A stretch of DNA of 64,000 nt from JADLHS01 sp964594985 (GCA_964594985.1 CAZQNQ010000025.1:1-64000), one strand, 5' to 3'; shown: positions 9,067-17,790, numbered from the stretch's first letter. Program-made: numbers and translations. Notes: generated by a model not told the origin, from the sequence alone.

Positions 9067-9290
9067 TACAACCATTGTTCCAACTCTTGAACTTCCATCT
9101 CAATGTCCCGGAGAATCTTGTTCAACAAACCGGGACCGATGATTTCACCGGCATGGACCGGCACCACGGTCCGCCGACCGTCGGGATGCTGGAGAAAATG
9201 ATGACTGCCTTTGATGCGTAAAACGACGAAGCCCGCGCGTCGCAACGCTGCGATCAGTTCCCTTCCACGCAGTCGAGGCAGCCGCGGCAT
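9066..9290 (-). CDS. hicA: HicA-type mRNA interferase toxin
   Basis: 74 residues with the start at 9290; a longer upstream frame would overlap hicB. 'LRGRELIAALRRAGF' followed by 'RIKGSHHFLQHPDGR' is the HicA/YcfA double-stranded-RNA-binding fold, and the second histidine of GSHH is the family's catalytic residue. HicA toxins cleave mRNA and are neutralised by HicB. It lies 2 bp after hicB in the same operon, antitoxin first. The stop codon touches the left direct repeat, so the pair occupies almost exactly the space between the two repeats. Confidence 0.93.
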   Translation of the reverse strand: MPRLPRLRGRELIAALRRAGFVVLRIKGSHHFLQHPDGRRTVVPVHAGEIIGPGLLNKILRDIEMEVQELEQWL

Positions 9291-9292
9291 AC

Positions 9293-9514
9293 TCAGACGG
9301 TGACCCGTTGCACGCCAATGAATGCCGTCCGCCGGGGCAACTCGCGCTCGACTTCCAGGCACAATTCAATGGCTTCCCGGATTCGTTCAATGAGTTTGTC
9401 GAGCGAGCGAGCTTGGGTATGACAACCGGGCAGCTCGGGAACACTGGCCACATAATAGCCTTCCGTGTCCTGCTCGACGATGACACTGAACTCGCGCTTG
9501 CTGGCTTTTCGCAT
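9293..9514 (-). CDS. hicB: HicB-type antitoxin
   Basis: 73 residues. 'FSVIVEQDTEGYYVASVPELPGCHTQARSLDKLIERIREAIELCL' (quoted in parts: residues about 9-53) is the UPF0150/HicB partial RNase H fold that binds HicA. It lacks an extended C-terminal DNA-binding domain, so autoregulation may rely on another factor. Only about 50 bp separate its start from the right direct repeat. On the minus strand TTGCGC and CATAGT are spaced 17 bp just upstream, a possible weak promoter. Confidence 0.92.
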   Translation of the reverse strand: MRKASKREFSVIVEQDTEGYYVASVPELPGCHTQARSLDKLIERIREAIELCLEVERELPRRTAFIGVQRVTV

Positions 9515-9567
9515 GGTCAGACTATGCTGGAAAACCAGTCAGGGCGCAAGCGACGGAGCCGCAGTGG

Positions 9568-9932
9568 CAACCGACCCGACCGCGCCTTCGTCAGCGCGTC
9601 CGTCTTCAGAAGTTCAAACATTCGGGCAGGGTTTTAACGCAAAGGGGCGGAGAGGCAAAGGATGGAATCAATGCCAGCGGTTTGGCATTTTTGAACTGCG
9701 AAATACTCGAACTTCACGAAATGATTGTGAGACGTAGCGGTCTGAGCAGGTTGAAAATGGTGTTTTTGGCTCGCCCTCACCTGTGTCCTCTCCCCCGAGG
9801 AGAGGATTTTACCAATCGCATTTCTTGGTGATTTGGTTGATCGTCCGGCAAATCCAGTCGCGGGTTTTTTGGTGAGACGGCGAATGTTTTCTCCCTCTCC
9901 CCGGGGGAGAGGGCCGGGGTGAGGGCGAGCGT
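9568..9932. repeat. Long direct repeat, copy 2 (tgt 5' fragment)
   Basis: Second copy of 8703-9066. It begins with a truncated tgt start (encoding MFELLKTDALTKARSGR on the minus strand) that runs into hicB-side sequence, so it cannot make Tgt. It ends just downstream of purC. The two copies plus the 501 bp between them read as repeat-hicBA-repeat. Confidence 0.95.
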
Positions 9933-9945
9933 CTCAACAAACTTC

Positions 9946-10875
9946 TCACAGCTTCTTGCCGGTCAGCTTCTCGTAAGCTTCCAGATACTTCGCCTGCGTC
10001 TTGGCGACGACTTCGGGCGGGAGCGCGGGGGCGGGCGGGGTTTTGTCCCACGTCAGAGTTTCGAGGTAGTCGCGGACGAATTGCTTGTCGAAGCTGGGCT
10101 GGCCTTTGCCGGGCGCGTATTCGTTGGCGGGCCAGAAGCGCGAGGAGTCGGGCGTGAGCACTTCGTCAATCAGGATCAAACGTCCCGCGTTCGGCGACGA
10201 GGCGTCGCCGCCACTCAGGCCGAACTCGAACTTCGTGTCCGCGATGATGATGCCGCGTTGCCGGGCATAATCACGGGCGAACTTGTAAATCTTCAGGCTC
10301 AGGTCGCGCGCTTGGTTCGCGATGTCGTCGCCGAGAATCTTCTTCGCTTCGTCGAAGGAGATGTTTTCGTCGTGGCCGGTCTCGGCCTTGGTGGACGGCG
10401 TGAAGATCGGCTCGGGCAACTCGGAAGATTCCTGCAAACCGGCGGGCAAGGGGCTGCCGCAGACAGTCTGCAATTTCTTGTATTCCTTCCAACCCGAACC
10501 GGCGAGGTAGCCGCGCACGATGCACTCGACGGCGAGCGGCTGGGCTTTCTTGACGATCATCGCGCGTTTGGCGAGCGCGGCTTTCGTCTCCGCCGGGATG
10601 TGCGCGAGCACAGGAACGTTGAACGATTCGCCCGCCTTCACGAGGCGATGATTCGGCACAAGCGTCTCGGTCTGGTCGAACCAGAAGTGCGAAATCTGCG
10701 TGAGCACCTCGCCTTTGCGGGGGATGCCATTGGGCATGACGCAATCGAACGCGGAGATGCGGTCGCTCGCGACAAACAGGAACGCGTCGCCGAGATCGAA
10801 GATTTCGCGGACCTTGCCGCTTTTGAGTTTCTTGATGCCGGGCAGTTCGAGATTCAACAGGGTATCATTCGCCAT
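9946..10875 (-). CDS. purC: Phosphoribosylaminoimidazole-succinocarboxamide synthase
   Basis: 309 residues from the ATG at 10875; the frame continues upstream through a palindromic repeat but that part is not PurC-like. Joins CAIR and aspartate with ATP in purine synthesis. Typical landmarks are 'KSGKVREIFDLGD' at the N-terminus, 'VASDRISAFDCVMPNGIPRKG', 'VECIVRGYLAGSGWKEY', and 'IIADTKFEFGL...LIDEVLTPDSSRFW'. This is the longer, eukaryote/bacterial class of about 300 residues. It is followed, across the tgt/hicBA repeat, by genes on the same strand. Confidence 0.97.
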   Translation of the reverse strand: MANDTLLNLELPGIKKLKSGKVREIFDLGDAFLFVASDRISAFDCVMPNGIPRKGEVLTQISHFWFDQTETLVPNHRLVKAGESFNVPVLAHIPAETKAALAKRAMIVKKAQPLAVECIVRGYLAGSGWKEYKKLQTVCGSPLPAGLQESSELPEPIFTPSTKAETGHDENISFDEAKKILGDDIANQARDLSLKIYKFARDYARQRGIIIADTKFEFGLSGGDASSPNAGRLILIDEVLTPDSSRFWPANEYAPGKGQPSFDKQFVRDYLETLTWDKTPPAPALPPEVVAKTQAKYLEAYEKLTGKKL

Positions 10876-10929
10876 ACGGGCGCGAATGATGATGTTTTGA
10901 GGGCGAGGTTCAATCCTAAAAGTTTCAAA

Positions 10930-10995
10930 TGCACCCCTCACCCCGTCCCTCTCCCCATCGGATGGGGAGAGGGTGTCCGGCAGGACGGGTGAGGG
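10930..10995. repeat. Solo palindromic repeat of the CCCTCACCCCG family
   Basis: A 62-66 bp hairpin with outer arms CCCCTCACCCCGTCC / GGACGGGTGAGGGG and inner stem CCCTCTCCCCAT / ATGGGGAGAGGG. It lies between the divergent purC and polX genes. Related copies occur at 8904-9064, 9770-9930, 14183-14346, 31263-31417 and 55497-55557. Confidence 0.85.
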
Positions 10996-11041
10996 GAATT
11001 CGGTTGCCACTTCCGCCCGCCTCGCCTGTAATAATCCGCGC

Positions 11042-12790
11042 ATGGACAAAGAACGCGTGGCGGAAATCCTGGTCAAGATCGGCACTCTACTGGAACTCAA
11101 GGGCGAGAACCCGTTCAAGACCCGCGCCTACCAGAACGGCGCGCGCATCATCGAAGGTTTGAACGAGCCGTTGCAAAAACTCGTGGCGGAGGAACGTCTC
11201 GGCGAACTCAAGGGCATCGGCGATGCGCTCCAGCAAAAGATCACCGAACTCGTCACCACCGGGAAGCTCAAGTATTACGACGAACTCAAAGCCTCCGTGC
11301 CTGCCGGTCTGGTCGCCATGCTGGAGATTCCCAGTCTCGGGCCGAAGAAGATCATCGCACTCAACAAGCATCTCGGCGTGGATTCCATCGAAAAGCTCGA
11401 AGCCGCGTGCAAGTCGGGCAAAGTCGCCGAACTCGATGGCTTCGGTGAAAAGACGCAGACGAAGCTGCTCGAAGGCATCGCGCATCGCCGGCTTTACGCC
11501 CAGCGCACGCGCATTGACGACGCGCTGGCCGCAGCCGAGCCCGTGCTCGACAGCTTGCGGCAGCATCCCGACGTGATCCGTTGCAGCACGGCGGGCAGTT
11601 TGCGGCGCTGGCGCGAGACGATCGGCGACGTTGATTTCCTCGTCTCGTCCAAGCAGCCCGCGAACATCATCGAGTATTTCGTCGCCCAACCGGGCATCAT
11701 CAGCGTCAGCGCCAAGGGCGACACGAAGGCGAGCGTGATTTTGCAAGGCGGCATTCAAGCAGACTTGCGTGTGGTGACGGATGAAGAATTTCCGTTCGCG
11801 CTTGCTTACTTCACCGGCAGTAAGGAGCACAACATCGTGATGCGCCAACGTGCCATCGCGCGCGGCCTGCGGCTCAACGAATACGGGCTGTTCAAGTCCA
11901 AGGAGGAAACCCGCGACCCGAAGCTCCGCGTCGCCTGCGCCACCGAGGACGACATTTTTGCCGCGCTCGACCTCGCCTATGTGCCGCCGGAGATGCGCGA
12001 GGATCACGGCGAATTTGACGCGGCGGAGAAAGGCAAACTCCCGCGCCTGCTCGAATGGACTGACCTGAAAGGCGCGTTGCACAACCACACGACCTGGAGC
12101 GACGGTCACAACACGCTCGAAGAAACCGCTGTGCATATCGAGGAACTCGGCCTGCAATACTGGGCCGTCACCGATCACTCGCGCGCGGCGTTTCAGGCGA
12201 AAGGTCTCGACGAGAAACGCCTGCGCGAGCAGATCAAAGCCATCGGCGCGTTGAACAAGAAGCTGGCGAATGACGGCAGTGATTTCCGCCTGCTCACCGG
12301 CAGCGAAGTGGATGTGTTGAAGGACAAGCTGGATTTTGATGACGACCTGCTGGCCGAGTTGGAGGTCGTGGTCGCAAGTTTGCATGTTCCGTCGAACAAT
12401 GAAGCGGACAACACCAAGCGCCTGATCCGCGCAGCGGAAAACAAATACGTCCATATCCTCGGCCACCTGACGGGGCGCCTGCTGCTCGAACGCGAGGCGT
12501 ATCCGGTGAATCAAGAAGCGGTGATTGATGCGTGCGCCGAAACGGGCACGTGGATCGAATTCAACTGCAACCCGTGGCGGCTTGATCTCGACTGGCGTAA
12601 ATGGTTTTACGCGCGGAGCAAAGGCGTGAAGTGTGTCATCAATCCCGACGCACACCGCAACGGCGACGCCGGCTATCTCCGCCTCGGCGCGGGCATCATG
12701 CGCAAGGCGTGGCTGACGAAAGCGGATGTCGTCAATACGCTGCCGCTGGAAAAGCTGCGGAAGGAGCTAGCGAAGAAGCGGGGGAAGTAG
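11042..12790 (+). CDS. polX: DNA polymerase X with C-terminal PHP domain
   Basis: 582 residues from the ATG at 11042. Order of domains: helix-hairpin-helix 8-kDa region (about 1-140), polymerase X palm (about 150-310) with 'GDVDFLVSS' and a third acidic residue in 'IQADLRVV', then a PHP phosphoesterase domain (about 335-575). PHP metal ligands appear in 'ALHNHTTWSDG', 'AVTDHSRA', 'GSEVDVL', 'VVASLHV', 'HILGHLTG', 'EFNCNP' and 'INPDAHR', so the set looks complete. Bacterial PolX fills gaps in base-excision repair and the PHP part supplies 3'-5' exonuclease or AP-endonuclease activity in studied members. Convergent with the next gene. Confidence 0.95.
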   Translation: MDKERVAEILVKIGTLLELKGENPFKTRAYQNGARIIEGLNEPLQKLVAEERLGELKGIGDALQQKITELVTTGKLKYYDELKASVPAGLVAMLEIPSLGPKKIIALNKHLGVDSIEKLEAACKSGKVAELDGFGEKTQTKLLEGIAHRRLYAQRTRIDDALAAAEPVLDSLRQHPDVIRCSTAGSLRRWRETIGDVDFLVSSKQPANIIEYFVAQPGIISVSAKGDTKASVILQGGIQADLRVVTDEEFPFALAYFTGSKEHNIVMRQRAIARGLRLNEYGLFKSKEETRDPKLRVACATEDDIFAALDLAYVPPEMREDHGEFDAAEKGKLPRLLEWTDLKGALHNHTTWSDGHNTLEETAVHIEELGLQYWAVTDHSRAAFQAKGLDEKRLREQIKAIGALNKKLANDGSDFRLLTGSEVDVLKDKLDFDDDLLAELEVVVASLHVPSNNEADNTKRLIRAAENKYVHILGHLTGRLLLEREAYPVNQEAVIDACAETGTWIEFNCNPWRLDLDWRKWFYARSKGVKCVINPDAHRNGDAGYLRLGAGIMRKAWLTKADVVNTLPLEKLRKELAKKRGK

Positions 12791-12978
12791 AAAAGTGCAA
12801 CTGGAACAGCACGAACTACAAATCTTCCAACTATAGTTCTTCTGGAAAGTGCAGAATTCCAGTTCTGAACAAGAACAGTAGGAAAATCAACACAAGGCAA
12901 AAGCTGGCAGCGCCTTAATTTGGATTTCCACGTTTACAGTGAAAGGGTTCGCATGAACTTCAACGCATGTATGTATTA

Positions 12979-13818
12979 TTACTTGCGCGCCTCGGGTGGT
13001 GGAATCAATTCCACAACGTCGTTTGTGCTGCTAAACCATAGCCAAAACACGGCAAACCGTTTTGCTGCATTCTTGGCTTCAATCTCCATCTTAAACATTA
13101 AAAATCTATGCTCGAACTCTTTGGCGTTAAGAAATGTTAAGTCCGGCAACCCCCGGCCACGGTTTGCGCCGATTGTTGGTAACTCCAAAGTGGCAAATGC
13201 GAGATTTGAAATGTTCGGGGAGAAAGATTTTTTCCACTGCAAATCACCAACGTCAGTTTGTCCACACAACAGTCCGTCTGGTGTTATCGCTGTTATCTGC
13301 ACTAATTCAGCAGGAACATTCGATGACAAATTTGAAACGAACAGATTTAGTTGTGCTGTGGTGTTTGCCTTTAATGGCAGCCTCAGCACAGCAAGTGAGT
13401 ATTCGTTAGTATTGCTTGAAATGAGCTTTCCTAAAAAAAGGAAATCGTTTGTGAGGAATATCTCCTTTTTGCCCCAACCTTCAAAAACTGAAAACGAAAG
13501 CTCTGGTTTTGGGGTTGGCTCAGGTTTTTGGGGCCACCACACAAGACAGGAAATCGCAAAGGTAATCAGGCAGGATGGAAAAAACCAACACAGCCAAACC
13601 CGCCGAAGTTTTCTTTCAGTTTCTATCTCTGGAGTGAGCTCATGCCAGATAGCGAAAACTCCAGCCACAAGACAGCACATACCAATCCAATGAAAGAAAA
13701 GCTTTCTATATCCACTAAGGTCGCTGGCGATGGTCGTAACCATGACCCCAAAGGCCGCGAGAACCCCAAAGATAATCTTGGAACGCATGGAAGTTTTGGA
13801 TTGGTCTCCATTAATCAT
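12979..13818 (-). CDS. Hypothetical membrane protein
   Basis: 279 residues; a second in-frame ATG at codon 11 is also possible. Three hydrophobic segments in the first 115 residues (about 14-32, 40-60, 86-106) precede a soluble part without recognisable motifs, ending in a short hydrophobic stretch and 'ELIPPPEARK'. By eye its DNA is clearly more A+T-rich than purC or polX, which suggests recent acquisition. No family recognised. Confidence 0.6.
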   Translation of the reverse strand: MINGDQSKTSMRSKIIFGVLAAFGVMVTTIASDLSGYRKLFFHWIGMCCLVAGVFAIWHELTPEIETERKLRRVWLCWFFPSCLITFAISCLVWWPQKPEPTPKPELSFSVFEGWGKKEIFLTNDFLFLGKLISSNTNEYSLAVLRLPLKANTTAQLNLFVSNLSSNVPAELVQITAITPDGLLCGQTDVGDLQWKKSFSPNISNLAFATLELPTIGANRGRGLPDLTFLNAKEFEHRFLMFKMEIEAKNAAKRFAVFWLWFSSTNDVVELIPPPEARK

Positions 13819-13885
13819 CTACATCGCGGCAGACGCTAACGCGGCGTTTCGCACCCGTCCAGCAAGGAAGTCGTGATCGAAATTT

Positions 13886-13971
13886 GGCAGGGCAGTCCTC
13901 TGCCCGCCGCCTATTGAAACGGACGCGTCCTGATTCACCACGCCGGCGCGCACGGAGTGACGCGCCCTACC
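13886..13971. repeat. Cloverleaf-type palindromic element (G family, intergenic)
   Basis: Two hairpins (GGGCAG...CTGCCC near 13890 and GGCGCG...CGCGCC near 13944-13965) between outer arms GGGC/GCCC. The same element in the opposite orientation is at 21822-21911 and inside the flavoprotein gene at 29315-29389, all with the TCACTCCGTGCGCGCC segment. Confidence 0.8.
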
Positions 13972-14182
13972 ACCGCGTCGCAATTCCGAACGCGTCTTGG
14001 ACTGCGGCGGGAAGCGAAGCGCCACGCCGCTTTTCGTGCGCCCGATGGCTTTTTTGTTTGATCGTTCTCCGCCCGCTCGAAAGCGCCGTCGCCGCCATGC
14101 TCTGCCGGCGCAGTCCAAGAAGATCGCCGGGGATGAAAATCCCGTTCCCATTCACGCGAGCAGATTTTTGAAGATTGATTTA

Positions 14183-14346
14183 CGCTCGCCCTCACCCCGG
14201 CCCTCTCCCCCGGGGAGAGGGAGAATTTGTTTCCGCGTTCAGTCGCATTCCGTGCGGTTGGATTTAATCCGCTGCCATTCGATAGTCGAAGAGTATTGCT
14301 ACGCTCCCCCTCTCCTGGGGGGAGAGGGCCGGGGTGAGGGCGAGCG
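14183..14346. repeat. 164-bp element with perfect 27-bp terminal inverted repeats
   Basis: Arms 14183-14209 and 14320-14346 are exact reverse complements (CGCTCGCCCTCACCCCGG...). Each arm continues into its own CCCTCTCCCC hairpin. No coding content between the arms. It resembles a MITE in size and ends and is the clearest paired copy of the CCCTCACCCCG family. It fills most of the 620-bp gap between the hypothetical membrane protein and greA. Confidence 0.9.
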
Positions 14347-14380
14347 TCACACCATTCCATTCCGTCAACCCAGGCCAACG

Positions 14381-14418
14381 CCAAAAAACCAAGGCGCATT
14401 CGTTGCCGAATGCGCCTT
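14381..14418 (-). terminator. Rho-independent terminator of greA
   Basis: On the minus strand, a perfect 12-bp hairpin (AAGGCGCATTCG / CGAATGCGCCTT, 4-nt loop, 14391-14418) is followed by GGTTTTTTGG. It begins 22 bp after the greA stop codon, so it most likely ends that transcript. Confidence 0.85.
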
Positions 14419-14440
14419 GCCTTGAAAACAATTTTCGGTT

Positions 14441-16318
14441 TTACGCCGTCGGTTCGGTTGGGGTTGCGGTTTCAGCCGGAGCGGCCGGCGGTGCGGGTGG
14501 AATGTAAGCCTCGATCTTCTCGATGCGATGGCGGTGTTTCACGCCGTCCACTTCACCTTCCACCTCGTCCCCGACCTTGCGATTGAGCAACGCCTGCCCG
14601 ACCGGCGTGAGATAGCTGATGATGCCTTTCTCGGCATCGAAATCCCACGCGCCGAGCACGGTGAATTTCTCCGCCTTGCCGGAGTTGAGATCCGTGGCAT
14701 GAACGACCGTGCCGATGCTGACCACATCGGTCTTGGCGTTGCTGAAGTCCGTGCCACGGGCGCGATTCAACAACGCGTCCATCTCGTCTTTGCGGCGCAT
14801 CAGGACCTTCTGCATCTCCTTGGCGGCCTTGAACTCGTGGTTCTCGCGCAAGTCGCCGTAACTGCGGGCGATGGCGATCTCCTTGGAATTAGCAGGAATC
14901 TGCTTTTGCACCAGGTCGGTGTATTCGGCCCGGCGCCGTTCGAGGCTTTCCCACGAGACGTAGATGGCCGAATCCTGCTTGCTGCTCTGGTCGCCCGTGA
15001 TGAGCGATTGCACCGACGGATGCCGTTTTACGATGCGCGCGAGCATCGAGCGCTTGTCCATGTCCTCGAACACGGGCGAGAACTGCAACGCGCGGGTGAG
15101 GTCCTTGACGACTTCGATGTCCGCCGTGCCGGTGAGGTCGGCGATCAATTCCTGGTCGGACAACATGAAATCGCGGAGGCGATTCGAGCGTTTCTCGTTG
15201 AACTGGTCGCGTTCCATCGCGGTGAGCATGGCGCGGAACACTTCCGGGCCGAGGATGTCGGCGAAATCATCGCTGCGTTCCTTGCCGAGCCAGAGGAGCA
15301 ATTCGCTGCTGGCCCCGTGCTGGCTGATGAGGCGGGCGAGCGTTTCTTTGAGTTCGTTCAACTTGCCGTTCTGCGCGAGGATGCTGGCGAACTCCTTGCA
15401 AAGCTTGGCGGAAACATGATTCAACGCCGCGCGCAAAGTTTCGATCCAGCGATCCGGTTGCGCGGCCTTGAAAGATTCCAACGTGCGCCGATGCTTCGCG
15501 GCGGGGATGGCTTCCATCAACGCGCCGAACTTCACGCCGTCCTGATTCCAGAGCTGCACGGCGGTGATTTCTTCGGGCGCAGGCTGGATGTTTGCGATGG
15601 CCGCAACGTCTTCCCGGGCAAAAATGGCTTCCAGCGCCACCGCGGTTTGCGTGCGGGTGTGCGAGGGGATGTCCGCGTTCAATCCCGCGATGACTTCCTT
15701 GGCCGCCGCTTCCTTGTTGGCCAGATCCGCCGCGCTCTTCACGAACTCCGTCGCGACCGTAAGCTTGGCCTTCAGACCCTTCGCCGCGCGGAAATCCGCG
15801 AGCAAGCGATCCTGCAAAGACGTTTCCTGCGCCGTGTAAACAATCGGCTCGGTTTTCTTGGTCGGGATGACGAAGTGACCGTCCTTCTTCATTTCCGCAC
15901 GGGCGGCTTCCCACCACTTCTTCCAATCATCCGCGATGACGTCGGGCACGAGGACTTGTTGGATTTGATCGAGCGTCGCTTTGCCGCCGTAGCTGTTGAG
16001 AACAACTTTGATGAGATCGAGATGATGGAGCGCCGCGGTTTTCTGCAATCCTTCGAGGTCAACGGATTTCCGCGCGAGAATGTGATCCTTGGGGATCGGC
16101 TTGAGTGATTCCGCCGCGAACGAAAGGTCCATCGTGTGACCGGGCTTGCCGGGAAAATCAATCGTGAACCGGGCGAACACCGTGTCCACCGTCTTGATGC
16201 GGCCAAACCCCCAGCTCCGATGCGAACAAAAGCCGCTGTTGGTCAGTTGGACGAGGGGTTCAACCTGACGTCCCTCGATCTTTCCGGCCGCGGCCAGCTT
16301 CTCAAATTCTTCTTTCAT
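14441..16318 (-). CDS. greA: Long GreA-type transcription elongation factor
   Basis: 625 residues, about four times the length of E. coli GreA. The GreA part is C-terminal: a coiled-coil (about 450-520) carrying 'GDLRENHEFKAAKE', whose acidic tip residues promote RNA cleavage by paused RNA polymerase, then the GreA/B C-domain (about 530-600) with 'YLTPVGQALLNRKVGDEVE'. The first 440 residues contain an SH3/CarD-like opening ('SWGFGRIKTVD...FTIDF') and a long helical region of unknown function. Tail is Pro/Ala-rich. Long GreA forms are known from some spirochaetes and Verrucomicrobia. Divergent from rsmB with only 8 bp between start codons; followed by a strong terminator. Confidence 0.9.
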   Translation of the reverse strand: MKEEFEKLAAAGKIEGRQVEPLVQLTNSGFCSHRSWGFGRIKTVDTVFARFTIDFPGKPGHTMDLSFAAESLKPIPKDHILARKSVDLEGLQKTAALHHLDLIKVVLNSYGGKATLDQIQQVLVPDVIADDWKKWWEAARAEMKKDGHFVIPTKKTEPIVYTAQETSLQDRLLADFRAAKGLKAKLTVATEFVKSAADLANKEAAAKEVIAGLNADIPSHTRTQTAVALEAIFAREDVAAIANIQPAPEEITAVQLWNQDGVKFGALMEAIPAAKHRRTLESFKAAQPDRWIETLRAALNHVSAKLCKEFASILAQNGKLNELKETLARLISQHGASSELLLWLGKERSDDFADILGPEVFRAMLTAMERDQFNEKRSNRLRDFMLSDQELIADLTGTADIEVVKDLTRALQFSPVFEDMDKRSMLARIVKRHPSVQSLITGDQSSKQDSAIYVSWESLERRRAEYTDLVQKQIPANSKEIAIARSYGDLRENHEFKAAKEMQKVLMRRKDEMDALLNRARGTDFSNAKTDVVSIGTVVHATDLNSGKAEKFTVLGAWDFDAEKGIISYLTPVGQALLNRKVGDEVEGEVDGVKHRHRIEKIEAYIPPAPPAAPAETATPTEPTA

Positions 16319-16326
16319 AAAATGTA

Positions 16327-17730
16327 ATGCTTATTCCTCGCGTCACCCTACGCAGCTTGCCAACATTAAACGAAGTGAACGGTCAAAAACCAAGAGAAAT
16401 TGCGGCTCGCGTGCTCGGCAAGCGCCGCGACAGCGACGAATACACCGAGACTTTGCTCGAACGTTCGCTGCTGCCCACGAAGCTTTCGCCCGCTGATCGC
16501 GGGCTGACGCAGGAACTTGTCTTTGGCGTCATCCGCTGGCAGTTGACGCTCGACTGGCTCATTGAGCGCAAGACACAGGGCCGCACGCAAAAACCGGGCC
16601 TCCAGGATCTGCTGCGGCTCGGCCTCTACCAGATTTTCTGGCTGGACCGCATCCCCGACCACGCTGCCGTCCACGAAACCGTCGAGCAAGCCAAACGCGG
16701 CGGTTACGGCGCGCAAGCAGGCTTCATCAATGCCGTGCTGCGTGGTTATCTGCGGGAAGCAGAGGAAACAAGACGCCTGCTCGCGGAGCTGAAAAATACC
16801 GAACCAGCGGTCGGTTATTCGCATCCGGAATGGTTGGTGGTGCGCTGGCAAAAACAATTTGGATCAGAAAAAACCTGCCAGTTACTCGAATCCAACAACA
16901 CGCCGCCGAAAACTTTTGCCCGCCTCAACACGCTGAATTTCGGCAAACCCGCCGCCGCTGCGGACGAACGCCGCGTCCGCCGGGGCGTACCGGAAAAAAT
17001 TCAGGAAGCCGGCGACTTCCTCACCTTCTGGCGCGATGAAGGCGTGGAATACGATTTCTTCACCCGCGACTGGACCGGCGACGGCCTCGTCTTCGAGCTG
17101 AAGTCGCATCCCTCGCTCGCCACGCTGGAGAGCTTTCAGAAAGGTTGGTTTTACATCCAGGACCCCAGCACGTTGCTCGCGGTGCGCGAGCTTGATCCCC
17201 GCCCTGGTGAAACCGTCCTCGACCTCTGCGCCGCACCCGGCGGCAAGTCCACGTTCATCGCGCAACTGATGAACAACACCGGTCGCATCGTCGCCCACGA
17301 CAATGTGCCCGACCGCTTGAAATTGGTTGAAGAGAACTGCAAACGGCTCGGCATCACCTGTGTGGAGTTGGCGTCGCCTTCAACCTTCAACCTTCAACCT
17401 TCAACCTTTAACAAAGTGTTGATTGACGCGCCCTGCTCCAACACCGGCGTGCTCCGGCGTCGCGTGGACTTGCGTTGGCGCATCCAGCCGACCGAACTTG
17501 AACGCCTCCGCGCGACGCAACTTGACCTGTTGCAAAAATCCGCCGCCCGCCTGAAACCCGGCGGCACGTTGGTTTATAGCACCTGCAGCCTTGAACCCGA
17601 GGAAAACACCGAGCTGGTGAAAGAATTTCTCGGCACGCAACCCGACTTCAAGTTGGAACGCGAGCGGCAACTGCTCCCCTTTGCCGACGGCGTGGACGGG
17701 GCGTACGTGACACGGCTTGCCAAAGGATAA
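16327..17730 (+). CDS. rsmB: 16S rRNA (cytosine-967-C5)-methyltransferase
   Basis: 467 residues. An NusB-like N-terminal domain (about 20-160) precedes a Rossmann methyltransferase with 'VLDLCAAPGGKSTFIAQ' (SAM site), 'IDAPCSNTGVLRR' (motif IV cysteine) and 'YSTCSLEPEEN' (motif VI cysteine nucleophile), all intact. A GTG at 16375 is an alternative start that would trim 16 residues. A 7-bp tandem repeat (17378-17412) is translated between the SAM-binding strands and motif IV. The last ~155 bp are echoed, with differences, at 18811-18970, a trace of an insertion event behind this gene. Confidence 0.95.
   Translation: MLIPRVTLRSLPTLNEVNGQKPREIAARVLGKRRDSDEYTETLLERSLLPTKLSPADRGLTQELVFGVIRWQLTLDWLIERKTQGRTQKPGLQDLLRLGLYQIFWLDRIPDHAAVHETVEQAKRGGYGAQAGFINAVLRGYLREAEETRRLLAELKNTEPAVGYSHPEWLVVRWQKQFGSEKTCQLLESNNTPPKTFARLNTLNFGKPAAAADERRVRRGVPEKIQEAGDFLTFWRDEGVEYDFFTRDWTGDGLVFELKSHPSLATLESFQKGWFYIQDPSTLLAVRELDPRPGETVLDLCAAPGGKSTFIAQLMNNTGRIVAHDNVPDRLKLVEENCKRLGITCVELASPSTFNLQPSTFNKVLIDAPCSNTGVLRRRVDLRWRIQPTELERLRATQLDLLQKSAARLKPGGTLVYSTCSLEPEENTELVKEFLGTQPDFKLERERQLLPFADGVDGAYVTRLAKG
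17378..17412. repeat. Five tandem 7-mers (CTTCAAC) inside rsmB
   Basis: Four exact CTTCAAC units and a fifth CTTTAAC unit. Seven is not a multiple of three, so three units encode seven residues (repeating P-S-T-F-N-L-Q). Gain or loss of one unit would break rsmB unless compensated, so this is a potential slippage site. Confidence 0.9.
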
Positions 17731-17790
17731 ACCAAAAAATGGCGTCCAAGTGAACGCCCTCTTCATTTAAAAACCGGGAAGCAGTTCGTG

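Noticed and set aside
8703..9932. Two long repeats could suggest a CRISPR array
   Set aside because: Only two copies, each ~365 bp and containing gene sequence; no short regular repeats with spacers and no cas genes.
10876..11118. N-terminal extension of PurC
   Set aside because: Runs through a palindromic repeat and the start of polX; PurC similarity starts at the ATG at 10875.
11087..12655. 522-codon open frame on the strand opposite polX
   Set aside because: Shadow of a high-GC coding region; no motif, while the opposite strand shows all PolX and PHP motifs.
14528..16108. 526-codon open frame opposite greA
   Set aside because: Mirror of greA with Arg/His-rich translation and no recognisable domain.
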